Shown: positions 48,409 through 57,350 of the stretch, piece after piece | How the letters are laid out: the number at the start of each line of letters is the position of its first letter | Position numbering within the stretch: position 1 is the first letter of the stretch | NCBI GenBank assembly: GCA_963849635.1 | Contig: CAWKIA010000027.1 | Coordinates: 1-64,000 of the forward strand | Direction of reading: 5' to 3' | Length of the DNA stretch: 64,000 nt | From: CAVRUD01 sp963849635 | Lineage (GTDB): Bacteria; Chloroflexota; Chloroflexia; Thermomicrobiales; UBA6265 | Notes under the pieces: model-generated | What the model saw: the letters and a program-made list of their open reading frames with translations, nothing else | What the model was told of the DNA's origin: nothing | Database searches by the model: none | Position numbers and translations under genes: made by a program

Positions 48409-48957
48409 CTATGGGGCGCGATCCTTCACCTCATCGTCGGCCGGGACCGTGTCGCCGGGCGATCTTGGTCGCGGGGACGGGGTCGGCGCGGGTTCGGCCG
48501 GGTCGGTATAGACCGGCCCCTGGTCTCCGCTCGACTGGCCAGGCAGAACGGGACCCCTCGGACTCGTGCTGTTCTTGCGGACGCACTTGACGCCAGCCGG
48601 CATCTCCTCGCATGTGCAGCCGAACTCCTCGTAGCAGTACTGCGTGCAGTTCCCGTTCCTATCGCACTCGGTCCGGAAGCCGCCGATCCAGCAGCCGTAA
48701 CTGCCGTCCCCGCTCTCGTGCCAATGCGACCCCGGGGCCTTCAGGCAAGACTCCTTGAGGTCCTTCTTGCTGATCTTCCCGGCCGCCTCGACGAGGTCGG
48801 GCGTAGCGGCTGTGGCCGTCAAGAGGCCGAACGCGACGAAGACCGCCAGGCAGACCAGGTGGAGGGAGTGCCGCCAGGCGAACGGCGCCCGAGCCGACTC
48901 TTCCGCGAGACCGAGGGTGGAACGTGGCATCGAAGGACTGAGCATCCTGAAACCCAT
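48409..48957 (-). CDS. Exported Cys-containing protein
   Basis: 182 residues from the ATG at 48957, which follows a perfect TAGGAGGATC site. A leader (HLVCLAVFVAFGLLTATAA) is followed by a compact Cys-rich core of about 60 residues (KESCLKAPGSHW, YGCWIGGFRTECDRNGNC, YCYEEFGCTCEEM, KCVRK) with about nine Cys, likely disulfide-bonded. The tail is Pro/Asp-rich and probably disordered. No family is recognised. It is the first gene downstream of the LuxR regulator on the same strand. Confidence 0.72.
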   Translation of the reverse strand: MGFRMLSPSMPRSTLGLAEESARAPFAWRHSLHLVCLAVFVAFGLLTATAATPDLVEAAGKISKKDLKESCLKAPGSHWHESGDGSYGCWIGGFRTECDRNGNCTQYCYEEFGCTCEEMPAGVKCVRKNSTSPRGPVLPGQSSGDQGPVYTDPAEPAPTPSPRPRSPGDTVPADDEVKDRAP

Positions 48958-49218
48958 GGTGATCCTCCTACCGGGCAACGCGGACCCGATTACCGATGCG
49001 ACCGCGAAGTGAGGTCGCATTCACCTGCGCTCCCAACGATTCGGGAGCGGTGCCGGGTCAACCGAGCACGGTCTCAACATGCCCCGCGTCGCGGGCGCAC
49101 GCTTCCGTAGCGATTACTGAATCGCGCTGGACGGACGTGACTGAAGGGGTCGGTGAAACCACCGAACGGGCGGACGGTGACATGTGGCCGACGGAAATAG
49201 CAGTCGGGGAAACCGGCT

Positions 49219-51796
49219 TCAGACCAGGCCCTCGCGTGAGGCGAGGGCGGCGGCGTGGCGGCGATTGGACACGCCGAGCTTGTTGAGGATGCCGGCGACG
49301 TGGGTCATCACCGTGCGGGGCGAGACGAAGAGCCGCTCGGCGATCTCCTTGTCGGTCAGGTGCTGCGCGATCAGGCGCAAGACGTCCAACTCGCGAGGCG
49401 AGAGACCGTACGGTGTCGGGACGGCACCCGGTCCGGACGGGCTCGTCAGCACCAACCGGCTCGATCGCCACCGAACCGGCCTCGGCGATCGCCTGGTCGA
49501 GCGACAGCGCCGCTCCCGCCGCCCAGGCAGCGGCGAATCGATCTTCGCCCAGTGCACTCCGCACCCCGGCGATGGCCGCTTCGTACTCGGCGATCTCGTC
49601 GGCGCGCAGGCCGAGCGCCCGCCAGTCACGCATCGCCTCGGCGGCCCCGAGCAGCCGCGCCGCCACCTCGGCCTGCCCACACGCCTGGGCAACGATCACC
49701 AACTCCATCAGCCCGATCGTGGGCCGTTGCGCGTCGCCGAGCTCGCGCCGGATGGCCAGGTTTTGGCGATAGTGGGTGGCCGCCCCTGGATAGTCCCCTT
49801 GGGCGCGGGCGACCTCACCGAGGTGGAGGTGGGCAAGGGCCACCCGTCGATGGGACTTCAGATCGTGCCAGATCGCCTGCGCTTCCTCGAGCAGCGACAG
49901 CGCCCGGGGATAGTCTCCTCGCTGGCAGGCCAGCACCCCCAGGTTGTTTAGGCACAATGCCATCCGATCCCGGTCACCCAGCTCACGAAAGATGGTTGCG
50001 GCCTCGTCCATCCGGTCCATCGCTCGGTCCAGATCGCCGTGCCGCTCGGCAATGTTGCCAAGATTGTTCAGAATGACGGCCATGCCGTTCTTGTCGTCGG
50101 CTCCACGGGCGATTGCCAACGCCTCTTCCAGGAGCCGGGTCGCCCGTTCAGCGTGACCTTCGGTTTGCGCGACGGTGCCGAGCCCGATCAGGTCGCGAGC
50201 CTCTTCACGTCGGTCGCCGAGCTCCCGGGCGAGGACGAGTCCCTCCTCGAAGCAGGTGTTCGCCCAACCATGATCGCTCTGCTGCACGCCGAGCGTGCCG
50301 GCCCACCGCAACGCTCGGGCACGAGCCGCCCGGCTCGCCTGATCGCTGGTCGCGAGCGCCCGTTCCAGCCAGCCCCGCCCCTCGTCAACGTATCCCCGGA
50401 CGATCCAGGTTTCGGCGAGGAACCCGACCAATCGCAACGCCGTCTCGGCCTCCTCCCGCTCCAGCGCCCAGGCGAGCGCGGCCCGGAAGTTGTCGATCTC
50501 GACCTCCAGCCGGTCGAGCCAGATTCCCTTGTCGGGACCGGTCATCGCCGCGTCGGCTCGCTCGGCGAGCGCCAGGAAGTGGGCGGCGTGCCGGCGTCGC
50601 ATCGCCTCGCCCTCGCCGCTCGCCGCCAGTTGCTCCAGCGCGAACTCTCGGATCGCCTCCAGCATCAGCAGCCGGGGGGCGCCACCGGATTGTTCCCCCC
50701 GCTGCAGCAAGTGGTGGTCAATGAGGGCGCTCAACCCATCCAATACAGGGGGCGCAGGAACCGACGACTCGTCCTGTGCCCCTAACGCCCCCTCTCCCTC
50801 TGAGCCTCCTACGTATTCGGCCGCCTCCGCCGTGCAGCCGCCGGCAAAGACTGCCAAGCGGCGAAAGAGGACCTGCTCGTTGGCGGAGAGCAGATCGTGG
50901 CTCCAGGCGATCGTATCGCGCATCGCCCGCTGATGGGCGGGGAGGTCGCGCGGCCCACCGGTCAGCAATTGGAGCCGCGCGCTGAGGCGGCCCAGCAGCG
51001 CGGGCAGCGACAGAATCTTGACCCGAATGGCCGCCAGTTCGATAGCGAGGGGCAGACCGTCCAGGCGGCGGCAAATCTCGACGACGTCCGCCGAGTTCTC
51101 GGCGGTCAGGCCGAACTCCGGCCGAAAGGCGCGCACCCGCTCGACGAAGAGCTGGACCGCTTCTGAGTCGAGGGCCGAGGGCCGGGGGTCGAGGGAGGAC
51201 TCGTCGTTTCCTCGACCCGCAACCCGCGATCCTCGTCTCGGCAAGGAGAGCGGCGGCACCACGAACTCGTGCTCGCCGGTGAGACGCGGCGTCACCCGGC
51301 TGGTGACCATGACCTTCAGCGCCGGGCACGCGGCGAGGAGGGTGACAACGAGCGGCGCAGCCGCAAGAACCTGTTCCAGGTTGTCGAGCAGGAGGAGAGC
51401 GGTGTCGTGACGCAAGTGGGCCTTCAGACCCTCCGCGAGGGATCGCTCGCTCGTCTCGCGAACGCCGAGCACCTGGGCGATGGCAGAGGGGACGAGCGAC
51501 GGATCGGTGATTGCCGCCAGCGGCACGAGCCAGACGCCATCCGGGAAGGCGTCGCGCACCCCCGCAGCCGCGGCCACCGCCAGGCGGGTCTTGCCGACGC
51601 CGCCGGGGCCGGTTAGGGTCAGCAACCGCACGTCGGGACGACGGAGAAATCCCTGAACGGCGCCGATCTCGCGCGTCCGGCCGACCAGTGAGGTCAGCGG
51701 CGCCGGTAGATCGGTGGCAAGGGGATACTCGGGCCGAGGCAGCGGCATTAGTTGGGTCGGAAGGCCGGATCGCCCGGCAGACGAGTGCGTGGACAT
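49219..51796 (-). CDS. LuxR-family regulator with STAND ATPase and TPR domains (one 3' frame change)
   Basis: The ATG at 51796 begins MSTHSSAG. The open frame carries LTSLVGRTREIGAV, GPGGVGKTRLAVA, ALLLLDNLEQ, RLDGLPLAIELAAIRVK, RDTIAWSHDLLS and many TPR-like repeats. Near 49435 the frame must change for the LuxR domain to be read (LSPRELDVLRLIAQHLT, then SPRTVMTHVAGILNKLG), with the stop at 49219. Without that change the frame runs on to 49058 without a DNA-binding domain. Two low-complexity insertions lie at the same places as in its paralogues. It heads a minus-strand row of exported cupin and barrel genes and may control them. Confidence 0.8.
51165..51241. repeat. In-frame hairpin-type insertion in regulator gene
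   Basis: Words of the type GTCGAGGG/CCGAGGG form one arm and CCTCGACCCGCAACCCG the other. It lies between PPLSLP and EAVQLF, the same protein position as the insertion at 5241-5364, but is built from different words. Confidence 0.55.
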
Positions 51797-52311
51797 GGTG
51801 CGGACCTGGCGACGAGTGATACCGGTCGTGCGGGCGCACGAAGCGGGCTGTGGCGAGTTCAGCGGCAAGCCAGGTAGGTGTGCCTCTACCCTACATCAAC
51901 GCCCAGGTTCGTCAAGCTGTTCCCAAACGAGACGGGGAGAGTGGGTTCGTCTCCCTGTCTTCCTGTCTGCCCGTCTCATGCGGACTTCGGGTGCGTCGTG
52001 GTGAGAGGCCGGCCGGGTGCAGGAGGCGTCCCGTGCCCCGCCGCGCCACCGTTGCCCCCGTCAGCCCGTCCCCGCGCTCCGGGATGCGGCGCTCCGCGCG
52101 GACCGGCGCCGGGCCCTGCGGGCCGCGCGCCGCGACGTCACAGCCCTACGCTCGTCCCCTGGTCGGCCACGGAGCGCCGGCCTCGCCGAACGAGCCCGTG
52201 AGCACCCGCAAATCGTATTAGCGGGCATCCTTTGCCCTGATGAGTGTAGCCTCGGCGCCGAAAGCATCGACGCGGTCGGACATGACCGCCCACATGGGCC
52301 AGGGAGCATCG
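51797..52311. other. Divergent intergenic region with imperfect palindrome
   Basis: A GAGACGGGGAGAG/CTCCCTGTC-type imperfect hairpin at 51929-51978 resembles the elements found inside the regulator genes. The GC-rich part to 52311 gives one Arg/Ala-rich frame (about 52060-52260) of uncertain meaning. It must contain the promoters of both the LuxR gene (-) and the nucleotidyltransferase (+). Confidence 0.4.
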
Positions 52312-53264
52312 ATGCGCCGGGCAGCACGCCTGACCGTCCACAACCGATGCGCCATCGAGAAGGTTGACCCGGCCTATCGCCCGGTGATCGAGGAGGTGGT
52401 CGCGGTCTACATCGGCATCTGGTCCAACCGCCTCATCGCCGTCCATCTGCTGGGATCGGTCGCGCGCGGAGAGGCCGTGCCGGTACAGTCGGACATCGAC
52501 GTCGTGGGGTTAATGCTGGAGATCCTGCCGCAGCCGATCTGGAGGAGTTGGAAGAGCGCTCCGCAGCCTTCGCGCGGATCCACTCGATCGTGTCCCGCGT
52601 CGACCTGGATGCGACTCCGGTGGCGAATCTGCCCGCCTTTCGACGGTTCGTGCTGTCGAGCGACTCGGTCTGCGTCCACGGTGAGGACCGCTACACGACG
52701 CCGGTCCAGACCATCGACCGAGCCGCCCTCACCCACCTGGTCACGCCGGACGCGGCGTCGATGATCGAGGCGTACCGTCTCGGCATCGCGGCTATCGAGA
52801 AGTGGGATGAGGAGGAGGCGCGGTTTTGGAGCCGGATCGTCGGCAAGGATCTCCTCAAGTGCCTCCGGGCCGTCAGCCTGCGTCGCGGCGGCGACTACGA
52901 GCAAAGCATCGTGGGGATCCACCGGCAAATTGCCTCGTACGCGCCCGAGTCGGCGGACCTGGCTGATCTGCTCATAGCGCTCTACCGCGAGCCAACGACC
53001 GATCTCGGCCGTCTCCGCCTTGCCCTGGATATGGCCGAGGCGACGCTTTCGACTAGATCGGGATGGAGGGCTGATCAGACATCGCCGGCCAGCGCCGACC
53101 GCACGAGCTGGGCGATCTCCGCGCCATCGACGAAGCGGGCCGCGCTCCGCTACGAACCGGCTCGATCCGATCCGCTCGCCGGGATAGGAGGGGGAGCGTG
53201 CAGTGCTGGTTCGAACGGGCCGTCGACACATCGTGTGCAGGTAGACCTTCTCAGCGCCCAGTAG
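52312..53264 (+). pseudogene. Nucleotidyltransferase-domain protein, frameshifted
   Basis: The ATG at 52312 follows AGGGA. The first frame has the nucleotidyltransferase signature (HLLGSVARGEAVPVQSDIDVVG: G-S with the metal-binding D-x-D). Near 52530 the frame changes, and an all-helical C-terminal domain follows (RSAAFARIHSIVSRVDLD, then FWSRIVGKDLLKCLRAVSL), like kanamycin or aminoglycoside nucleotidyltransferases. The last 60 codons overlap an antisense gene remnant and may be out of frame. One base change would restore the gene. The substrate is unknown. Confidence 0.7.
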
Positions 53265-53583
53265 CCCCGCTTGAGGCAGCTCTTGGCCACCCGGACGTGG
53301 AGCCGAACACCGGCCTGCCTCGATCCTCGTTCGAGCTCGGAGAGCTCCGCGAGGTGCGGCTGGTAGATCACGATAGTGCGACTCCAGCACGAGGATAGGC
53401 CTCCAGGTTGACGAGGAAGAGGTCGTCTTCGTAGAGGATGAAGGCGTTGCCGTAAGGCTCACCGGTCGCCAGGCTGTGGCAGGTGTCGCAGATGCCCTGC
53501 TCCCTCAGTTCCTGGACCCTCCGCCGCAGCAGCGCCCGCTCTTGTTGCCAGTCGGCTAAGGGACCATCCGTTGCCGGCGGCAT
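53075..53583 (-). pseudogene. Possible HIT-like domain protein, frameshifted
   Basis: The ATG at 53583 follows GAGGAGG. The first frame reads LRRRVQELREQGICDTCHSL, then NAFILYEDDLFLVNLEAYPRA, a pattern seen at the N-terminus of HIT-family hydrolases (a zinc-like C-x-x-C and the ILYED strand). Frame changes near 53375 and later give SYPGERIGSS and FVDGAEIAQLVRSALAGDV, ending at 53075. The H-x-H-x-H motif cannot be read cleanly, so the family call is tentative. Confidence 0.4.
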
Positions 53584-53620
53584 CACGATCCTCCTCACTA
53601 GCGGTGCACGGCGGTCGCCA

Positions 53621-54136
53621 TCATCCAGTGGTAGCGCTGAGAGGCTTCTTCATGCCGATCAGCGGTTCACCGTCCGATCCGCGATAGGTCAGAAACGCAC
53701 GGAAGCCGAAATGCTCGTACAGGAGGCGCGCGACCACGTTTTCGGGCTCTACTCCGAGCGTCAACTCTCCAACACCTCGATCTATTGCCAAGCGTTCGGC
53801 CTCGGCGAGCAGCCGTCGTCCGATCCCCAAGCGTCGGTGGTCAGGATGCGTGCGGAGGTGGTGGATCACTGCCGATCCAGGTGGGAGCAGCGTGGGTTCC
53901 TCTGTGTCGTCTTCCCAGACTACCTGGACAGTCCCAACGAGGACGTCATCAAGCCTGGCCAGCAGGATTGTGCGCCGGCCTGCTCGGCTTGCCTCGAATG
54001 CTGGTTCGAGATGCCGTTCGACCATCTGCCGCATCTCATCGGCTGTCTTTGACGGGTAGAGACCGGCGATCGCCGCCGCGTCTGCCAGGGAATCCGGTTC
54101 CTTGATTGAGAGGAATTGTGCGAGTGGCGCGCTCAT
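53621..54136 (-). CDS. GNAT-family N-acetyltransferase
   Basis: 171 residues from the ATG at 54136. The acetyl-CoA-binding segment is HHLRTHPDHRRLGIGRRLLAEAERLA (motif A with R-x-x-G-I-G-R at RRLGIGR). GELTLGVEPENVVARLLYEHFGFR is the usual motif B with the conserved Asn and Tyr. It is cytoplasmic. Amino-group acetylation of a small molecule is likely; the substrate is unknown. The gene lies 60 bases after the Mrp gene on the same strand. Confidence 0.85.
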   Translation of the reverse strand: MSAPLAQFLSIKEPDSLADAAAIAGLYPSKTADEMRQMVERHLEPAFEASRAGRRTILLARLDDVLVGTVQVVWEDDTEEPTLLPPGSAVIHHLRTHPDHRRLGIGRRLLAEAERLAIDRGVGELTLGVEPENVVARLLYEHFGFRAFLTYRGSDGEPLIGMKKPLSATTG

Positions 54137-54195
54137 ACGTGCGGCTTCTATCCTCGCCCGAATGCCATACCTGCCCGTAAGACGCAGATGATCAT

Positions 54196-55344
54196 CTAGG
54201 CAGGAATCTGGGCGTTGTCCTCGCCGCCGGCGTCCCGGTCCTGGGCCATCAACCAGCGGCGCACGGCCATGCCGATCCGGGCGAATTCGTGTGCGACCGG
54301 GCCTGTCGGCTCCGCCAGGACCAGGGGACGGCCCCGGTCCGCCGCCTCCGAGAGGCGCAGGTCGAAGGGGATCCGGCCAAGGACATCGACTCCGGCGTCG
54401 GCCAGGCGGGTGGAGCGCGGGAAGAGGTCGACCGTTTCCCGGCAGTGGGGGCACTCCAGGGCGGCCATGTTCTGCACCATCCCGATCACGGGAATGCCGT
54501 GCCGGTCCAAGAGGGCCAGGGTCCGGCCCGCGTCCATCTGAGCCAGGTCCTGGGGTGTCGTCACGAAGACCGCCCCGGAGAGCGGCAACTCGGCGGAGAT
54601 GGCCTGGAGCTCGATCCCTGTCCCGGGCGGCGCATCGACCACGATCACGTCTGCCTCCCAGGCCACGTCGAAGAGCATCTGGCGCAGTAGCGCCGAGACG
54701 ACCAGGCGGCTGGTCATGAGCGGGGGCGCTTCTTCGGCGATCTCGAGGGCGATGCTCATCACCTCGATCCCGTAGCGCCGGGTGGGCTGTCGCCAGGTCG
54801 ACCGCGGCGCGACGGCCCTGCGCCACAGGTCCCAGCCCGTTCCGGCTCGCTTGAACCGCAAAGAGAGTTCGTCAGCGGCCCAGGCGGGGTCTTTGGCGGC
54901 CGTGGATAGGGGAGCAGGTACGCCCGAATTGGCTTCCCGGGGGCGCATGCCGACCATGTGGGGGATGTCCGGAGCGTTCAGGTCGGCGTCGATCAGGCCG
55001 ACAGAGCGGCCCATCGCCGCGAGAGTCAGGGCCAGGTTGACCGCGGTGGTCGATTTGCCGACTCCGCCTTTGCCGCCCAGCACCGCGATGACGTGGCGAC
55101 CCGTGCCAAAACCGCGCCCGCCACGGTGCACCCCCGCCGGGGTGCGCACCTCCACCTCGGCGGCGGAAAACGTCGCCGCCAGGTGGGCTTGGGCTTGGGC
55201 AAGCGGCACCCGGTGGTCGCTGAAGACGACCGAAACCCAGGGTTCCTCGATAACGATGTGTTCAACGGCCGAGGACGAAGGGCGGGGATCGGGCAATGTG
55301 GCGAAGAATTCGTCGATGCTGGCCCGGACAGCCGCGTCGTCCAT
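54196..55344 (-). CDS. Mrp/ApbC-family iron-sulfur carrier ATPase
   Basis: 382 residues, open. The N-terminal 85 residues are a small MIP18-like or related domain. The deviant Walker A loop GGKGGVGKSTTAVNLALTLA starts at about residue 90, with Asp in GLIDADLNAPDIPHMVG and in VIVVDAPPGTG. A C-x-x-C in ECPHCRE is the likely Fe-S-binding pair that distinguishes Mrp/Nbp35 proteins from ParA/MinD. It should act in the cytoplasm in Fe-S cluster transfer. The ATG at 55344 is preceded by GGGAAAGGG. Confidence 0.88.
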   Translation of the reverse strand: MDDAAVRASIDEFFATLPDPRPSSSAVEHIVIEEPWVSVVFSDHRVPLAQAQAHLAATFSAAEVEVRTPAGVHRGGRGFGTGRHVIAVLGGKGGVGKSTTAVNLALTLAAMGRSVGLIDADLNAPDIPHMVGMRPREANSGVPAPLSTAAKDPAWAADELSLRFKRAGTGWDLWRRAVAPRSTWRQPTRRYGIEVMSIALEIAEEAPPLMTSRLVVSALLRQMLFDVAWEADVIVVDAPPGTGIELQAISAELPLSGAVFVTTPQDLAQMDAGRTLALLDRHGIPVIGMVQNMAALECPHCRETVDLFPRSTRLADAGVDVLGRIPFDLRLSEAADRGRPLVLAEPTGPVAHEFARIGMAVRRWLMAQDRDAGGEDNAQIPA

Positions 55345-55492
55345 CTTGTCGCCCTTTCCCCCGATCGATCATCTGGTGGCTGCCCGGCTGCAGCCAACGT
55401 CGTGTCCAGTCGGTCACCTTGACCCTATCACGCGCGCAGGTGCCAGGCAACGGGTGAATAGACCATTGAGGAGCAGGGTTGATCGGCCACGC

Positions 55493-56017
55493 TCACGCGA
55501 GTTCCCCGGCGAGGAGGTCCATGAGCAGGCCGTCGTGCCAGGTGCCGTCGGGGCCACGCTCGTAGCGGCGCATGATTCCAACGGGGCGGAACCCGACGCT
55601 CCGGTAGGAGCGGATGGCGCGTTCGTTGCTTGCCGCCGGGTCGATCGTCAGGCGGTGGTGGCCGCGAAGGTCGAACAGGTAGCGGGCAACCGTCCGGATG
55701 GCGTCGGCGCCCAGACCGCGCCCGTGGTAGGCCGGATCGAGGAAGATGTCGATCCCGGCGTGCCGGTAATCCGGCTCGTTCTCCTCGACGTACTGGATCA
55801 GCCCGGCCACAGCGCCGTCGACCTCGATCACGAAGACGACCGTCTCATCATCTGGGTCGATCACGTCGTTGCGCACCCGATCGAGATCGTGCGTGCCCCA
55901 CCAGGCCGCGACTTCGGGCTGGGCCAGGATCTCGGCCAGCCGCTCCGCGTCAGCCATCTCCGCTCGCCGGAGGGTGACAAACTCTCCGGTGAGCGTCACC
56001 AGGCTATCCGTGCCCAT
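55493..56017 (-). CDS. GNAT-family N-acetyltransferase (AAC(6')-like)
   Basis: 174 residues from the ATG at 56017 after AGGGAGA. The sequence TGEFVTLRRAEMADAERLAEIL, then GIDIFLDPAYHGRGLGADAIRTVARYLF (motif A, with R-G-L-G) and HHRLTIDPAASNERAIRSYRSVGFRPVG (motif B, with Asn and Tyr) fits the RimJ/AAC(6')-type group. It may acetylate an aminoglycoside-like or other amine; activity on antibiotics is not shown. No insertion sequence or integron part is visible near it. Confidence 0.85.
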   Translation of the reverse strand: MGTDSLVTLTGEFVTLRRAEMADAERLAEILAQPEVAAWWGTHDLDRVRNDVIDPDDETVVFVIEVDGAVAGLIQYVEENEPDYRHAGIDIFLDPAYHGRGLGADAIRTVARYLFDLRGHHRLTIDPAASNERAIRSYRSVGFRPVGIMRRYERGPDGTWHDGLLMDLLAGELA

Positions 56018-56410
56018 CCAAGATCTCCCTGTCCTATGGTACGTCCGGGATCCACTCGCCGGGGACCCCGGTTGGTTCAGGATACGCATCGATCAGATCC
56101 AACGGTTCGGTATCACGGCTCGAAGTCCGGGTGCTACCCGTGGGGCCGGCGGATGACAGAACCGATCCGATCTTCCATACCGCACCGTGAATTCCGACGT
56201 AATTAGTAGGATATTGATCCCGAGCTCCGGCGACGTGCGAATTTTCCCAACATCCCAGGTCGGCAAGTGCCTCCGCGGGAAAATCCCGGCAGGGTCCCTG
56301 GCTTCGCCGATCCGGCCCGGGCGCGCGGCGCCATAACCTTCGCGACGATCTGTTGCTACAGTGTCGCGCGATGGGGCACGTCGCGTTCACGTAGAAAGGG
56401 GCACCGAACC
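56018..56410. other. Divergent intergenic region
   Basis: It lies between the GNAT (-) and LLM oxidoreductase (+) genes. A locally AT-rich segment at about 56190-56220 (ATTAGTAGGATATTG) could be promoter DNA. The rest contains no supported gene. Confidence 0.35.
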
Positions 56411-57349
56411 ATGACGCTCAATGCCGGACTGGTTATCCCGCGCGGCAGTGCGGCCGCGCTCGTCGAGCGGGTCACGGAGGCCGAACAGCGCGGCATTCGG
56501 CAGGTGTGGACGACGGTGGGCGGGCCGACCGCCGACCCGGTGACCGCCTTCGCCGCGGCAGGAGCCGCGACCGAGCGGATCGGGCTGGGCACGGCGGTCG
56601 CGCCGACCTACCCCCGCCACCCAATCACCCTGGCCGCCCAGGCGATTGCGCTCAACGACCTCGCTCCGGGCAGAATCCGCCTGGGCGTCGGGACAAGCCA
56701 CAAGCCAACGATCGAAGGGTCTTACGGGATTCCGATGGGCACGCCGCTGGCCCATCTGCGTGAGTACGTGACGATCCTGCGTACCTTGCTCTGGGAGGGC
56801 TCCGTCGAGTTCGCCGGGGACTACTTCACGGTCAAGACGGCTCTGCCCGCGAACGTCTCCCCACCCAGGATTCCGGTGCCGATCTCGGCGCTGCGTCCGA
56901 ACGCCTTCCGCCTGGCCGGCGAGATCGCCGACGGCGCGATCTCCTGGGTGACCCCGATCGCCTACCTGGTCGAGACGGCCTTGCCGGCGATGCGGGCCGG
57001 CGCGGAGACGGCGGGGCGCGAGCGTCCACCCCTGATCGCGCACGTGCCGGTCGCGATATCGACCGACCGGGCGGCCGCGCGGGACGCCTTCCGAGCCCAG
57101 TTCCCGGTCTACCCCAAGCTACCGTTCTACGCGGCGATGTTCGCGGTGGCGGGCTACCCCGTCACCGCTAACGCGGAAATGTCCGACGATCTCGTCGACG
57201 TCCTGACCGTCTCCGGCGGCCCGGAGGAGGTCCGTACCCGCCTCGAAGCAATCCAGGAACGCGGCATCGACGAGGTCATGATCTCCCACGTTGCCGTAAC
57301 CGACGAGGCGGAGGAGCTGGCGACACTGTCGGAGGTGCTGGCGGGCTAG
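56411..57349 (+). CDS. LLM-class flavin/F420-dependent oxidoreductase
   Basis: 312 residues from the ATG at 56411, which follows AAAGGGG. It is a TIM-barrel oxidoreductase of the luciferase-like monooxygenase superfamily. Segments such as VWTTVGGPTADPVTAFAAAGAATERIGLGTAV, RHPITLAAQAIALNDL, GRIRLGVGTSHKPTIEGSYG and REYVTILRTLLWEGSVEFAGDYF are typical of the F420-dependent group. The C-terminal GIDEVMISHVAV recurs as a fragment at 62025. It reduces or oxidises an unknown substrate with F420 or FMN. It converges with the regulator gene two bases away. Confidence 0.88.
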   Translation: MTLNAGLVIPRGSAAALVERVTEAEQRGIRQVWTTVGGPTADPVTAFAAAGAATERIGLGTAVAPTYPRHPITLAAQAIALNDLAPGRIRLGVGTSHKPTIEGSYGIPMGTPLAHLREYVTILRTLLWEGSVEFAGDYFTVKTALPANVSPPRIPVPISALRPNAFRLAGEIADGAISWVTPIAYLVETALPAMRAGAETAGRERPPLIAHVPVAISTDRAAARDAFRAQFPVYPKLPFYAAMFAVAGYPVTANAEMSDDLVDVLTVSGGPEEVRTRLEAIQERGIDEVMISHVAVTDEAEELATLSEVLAG

Positions 57350-57350
57350 C

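Noticed and set aside
53621..54826. Long minus-strand frame extending the GNAT gene upstream into the Mrp gene
   Set aside because: The extra 230 residues are antisense-like Arg/Pro/Gly sequence overlapping the Mrp coding region. The GNAT domain begins at the ATG at 54136.
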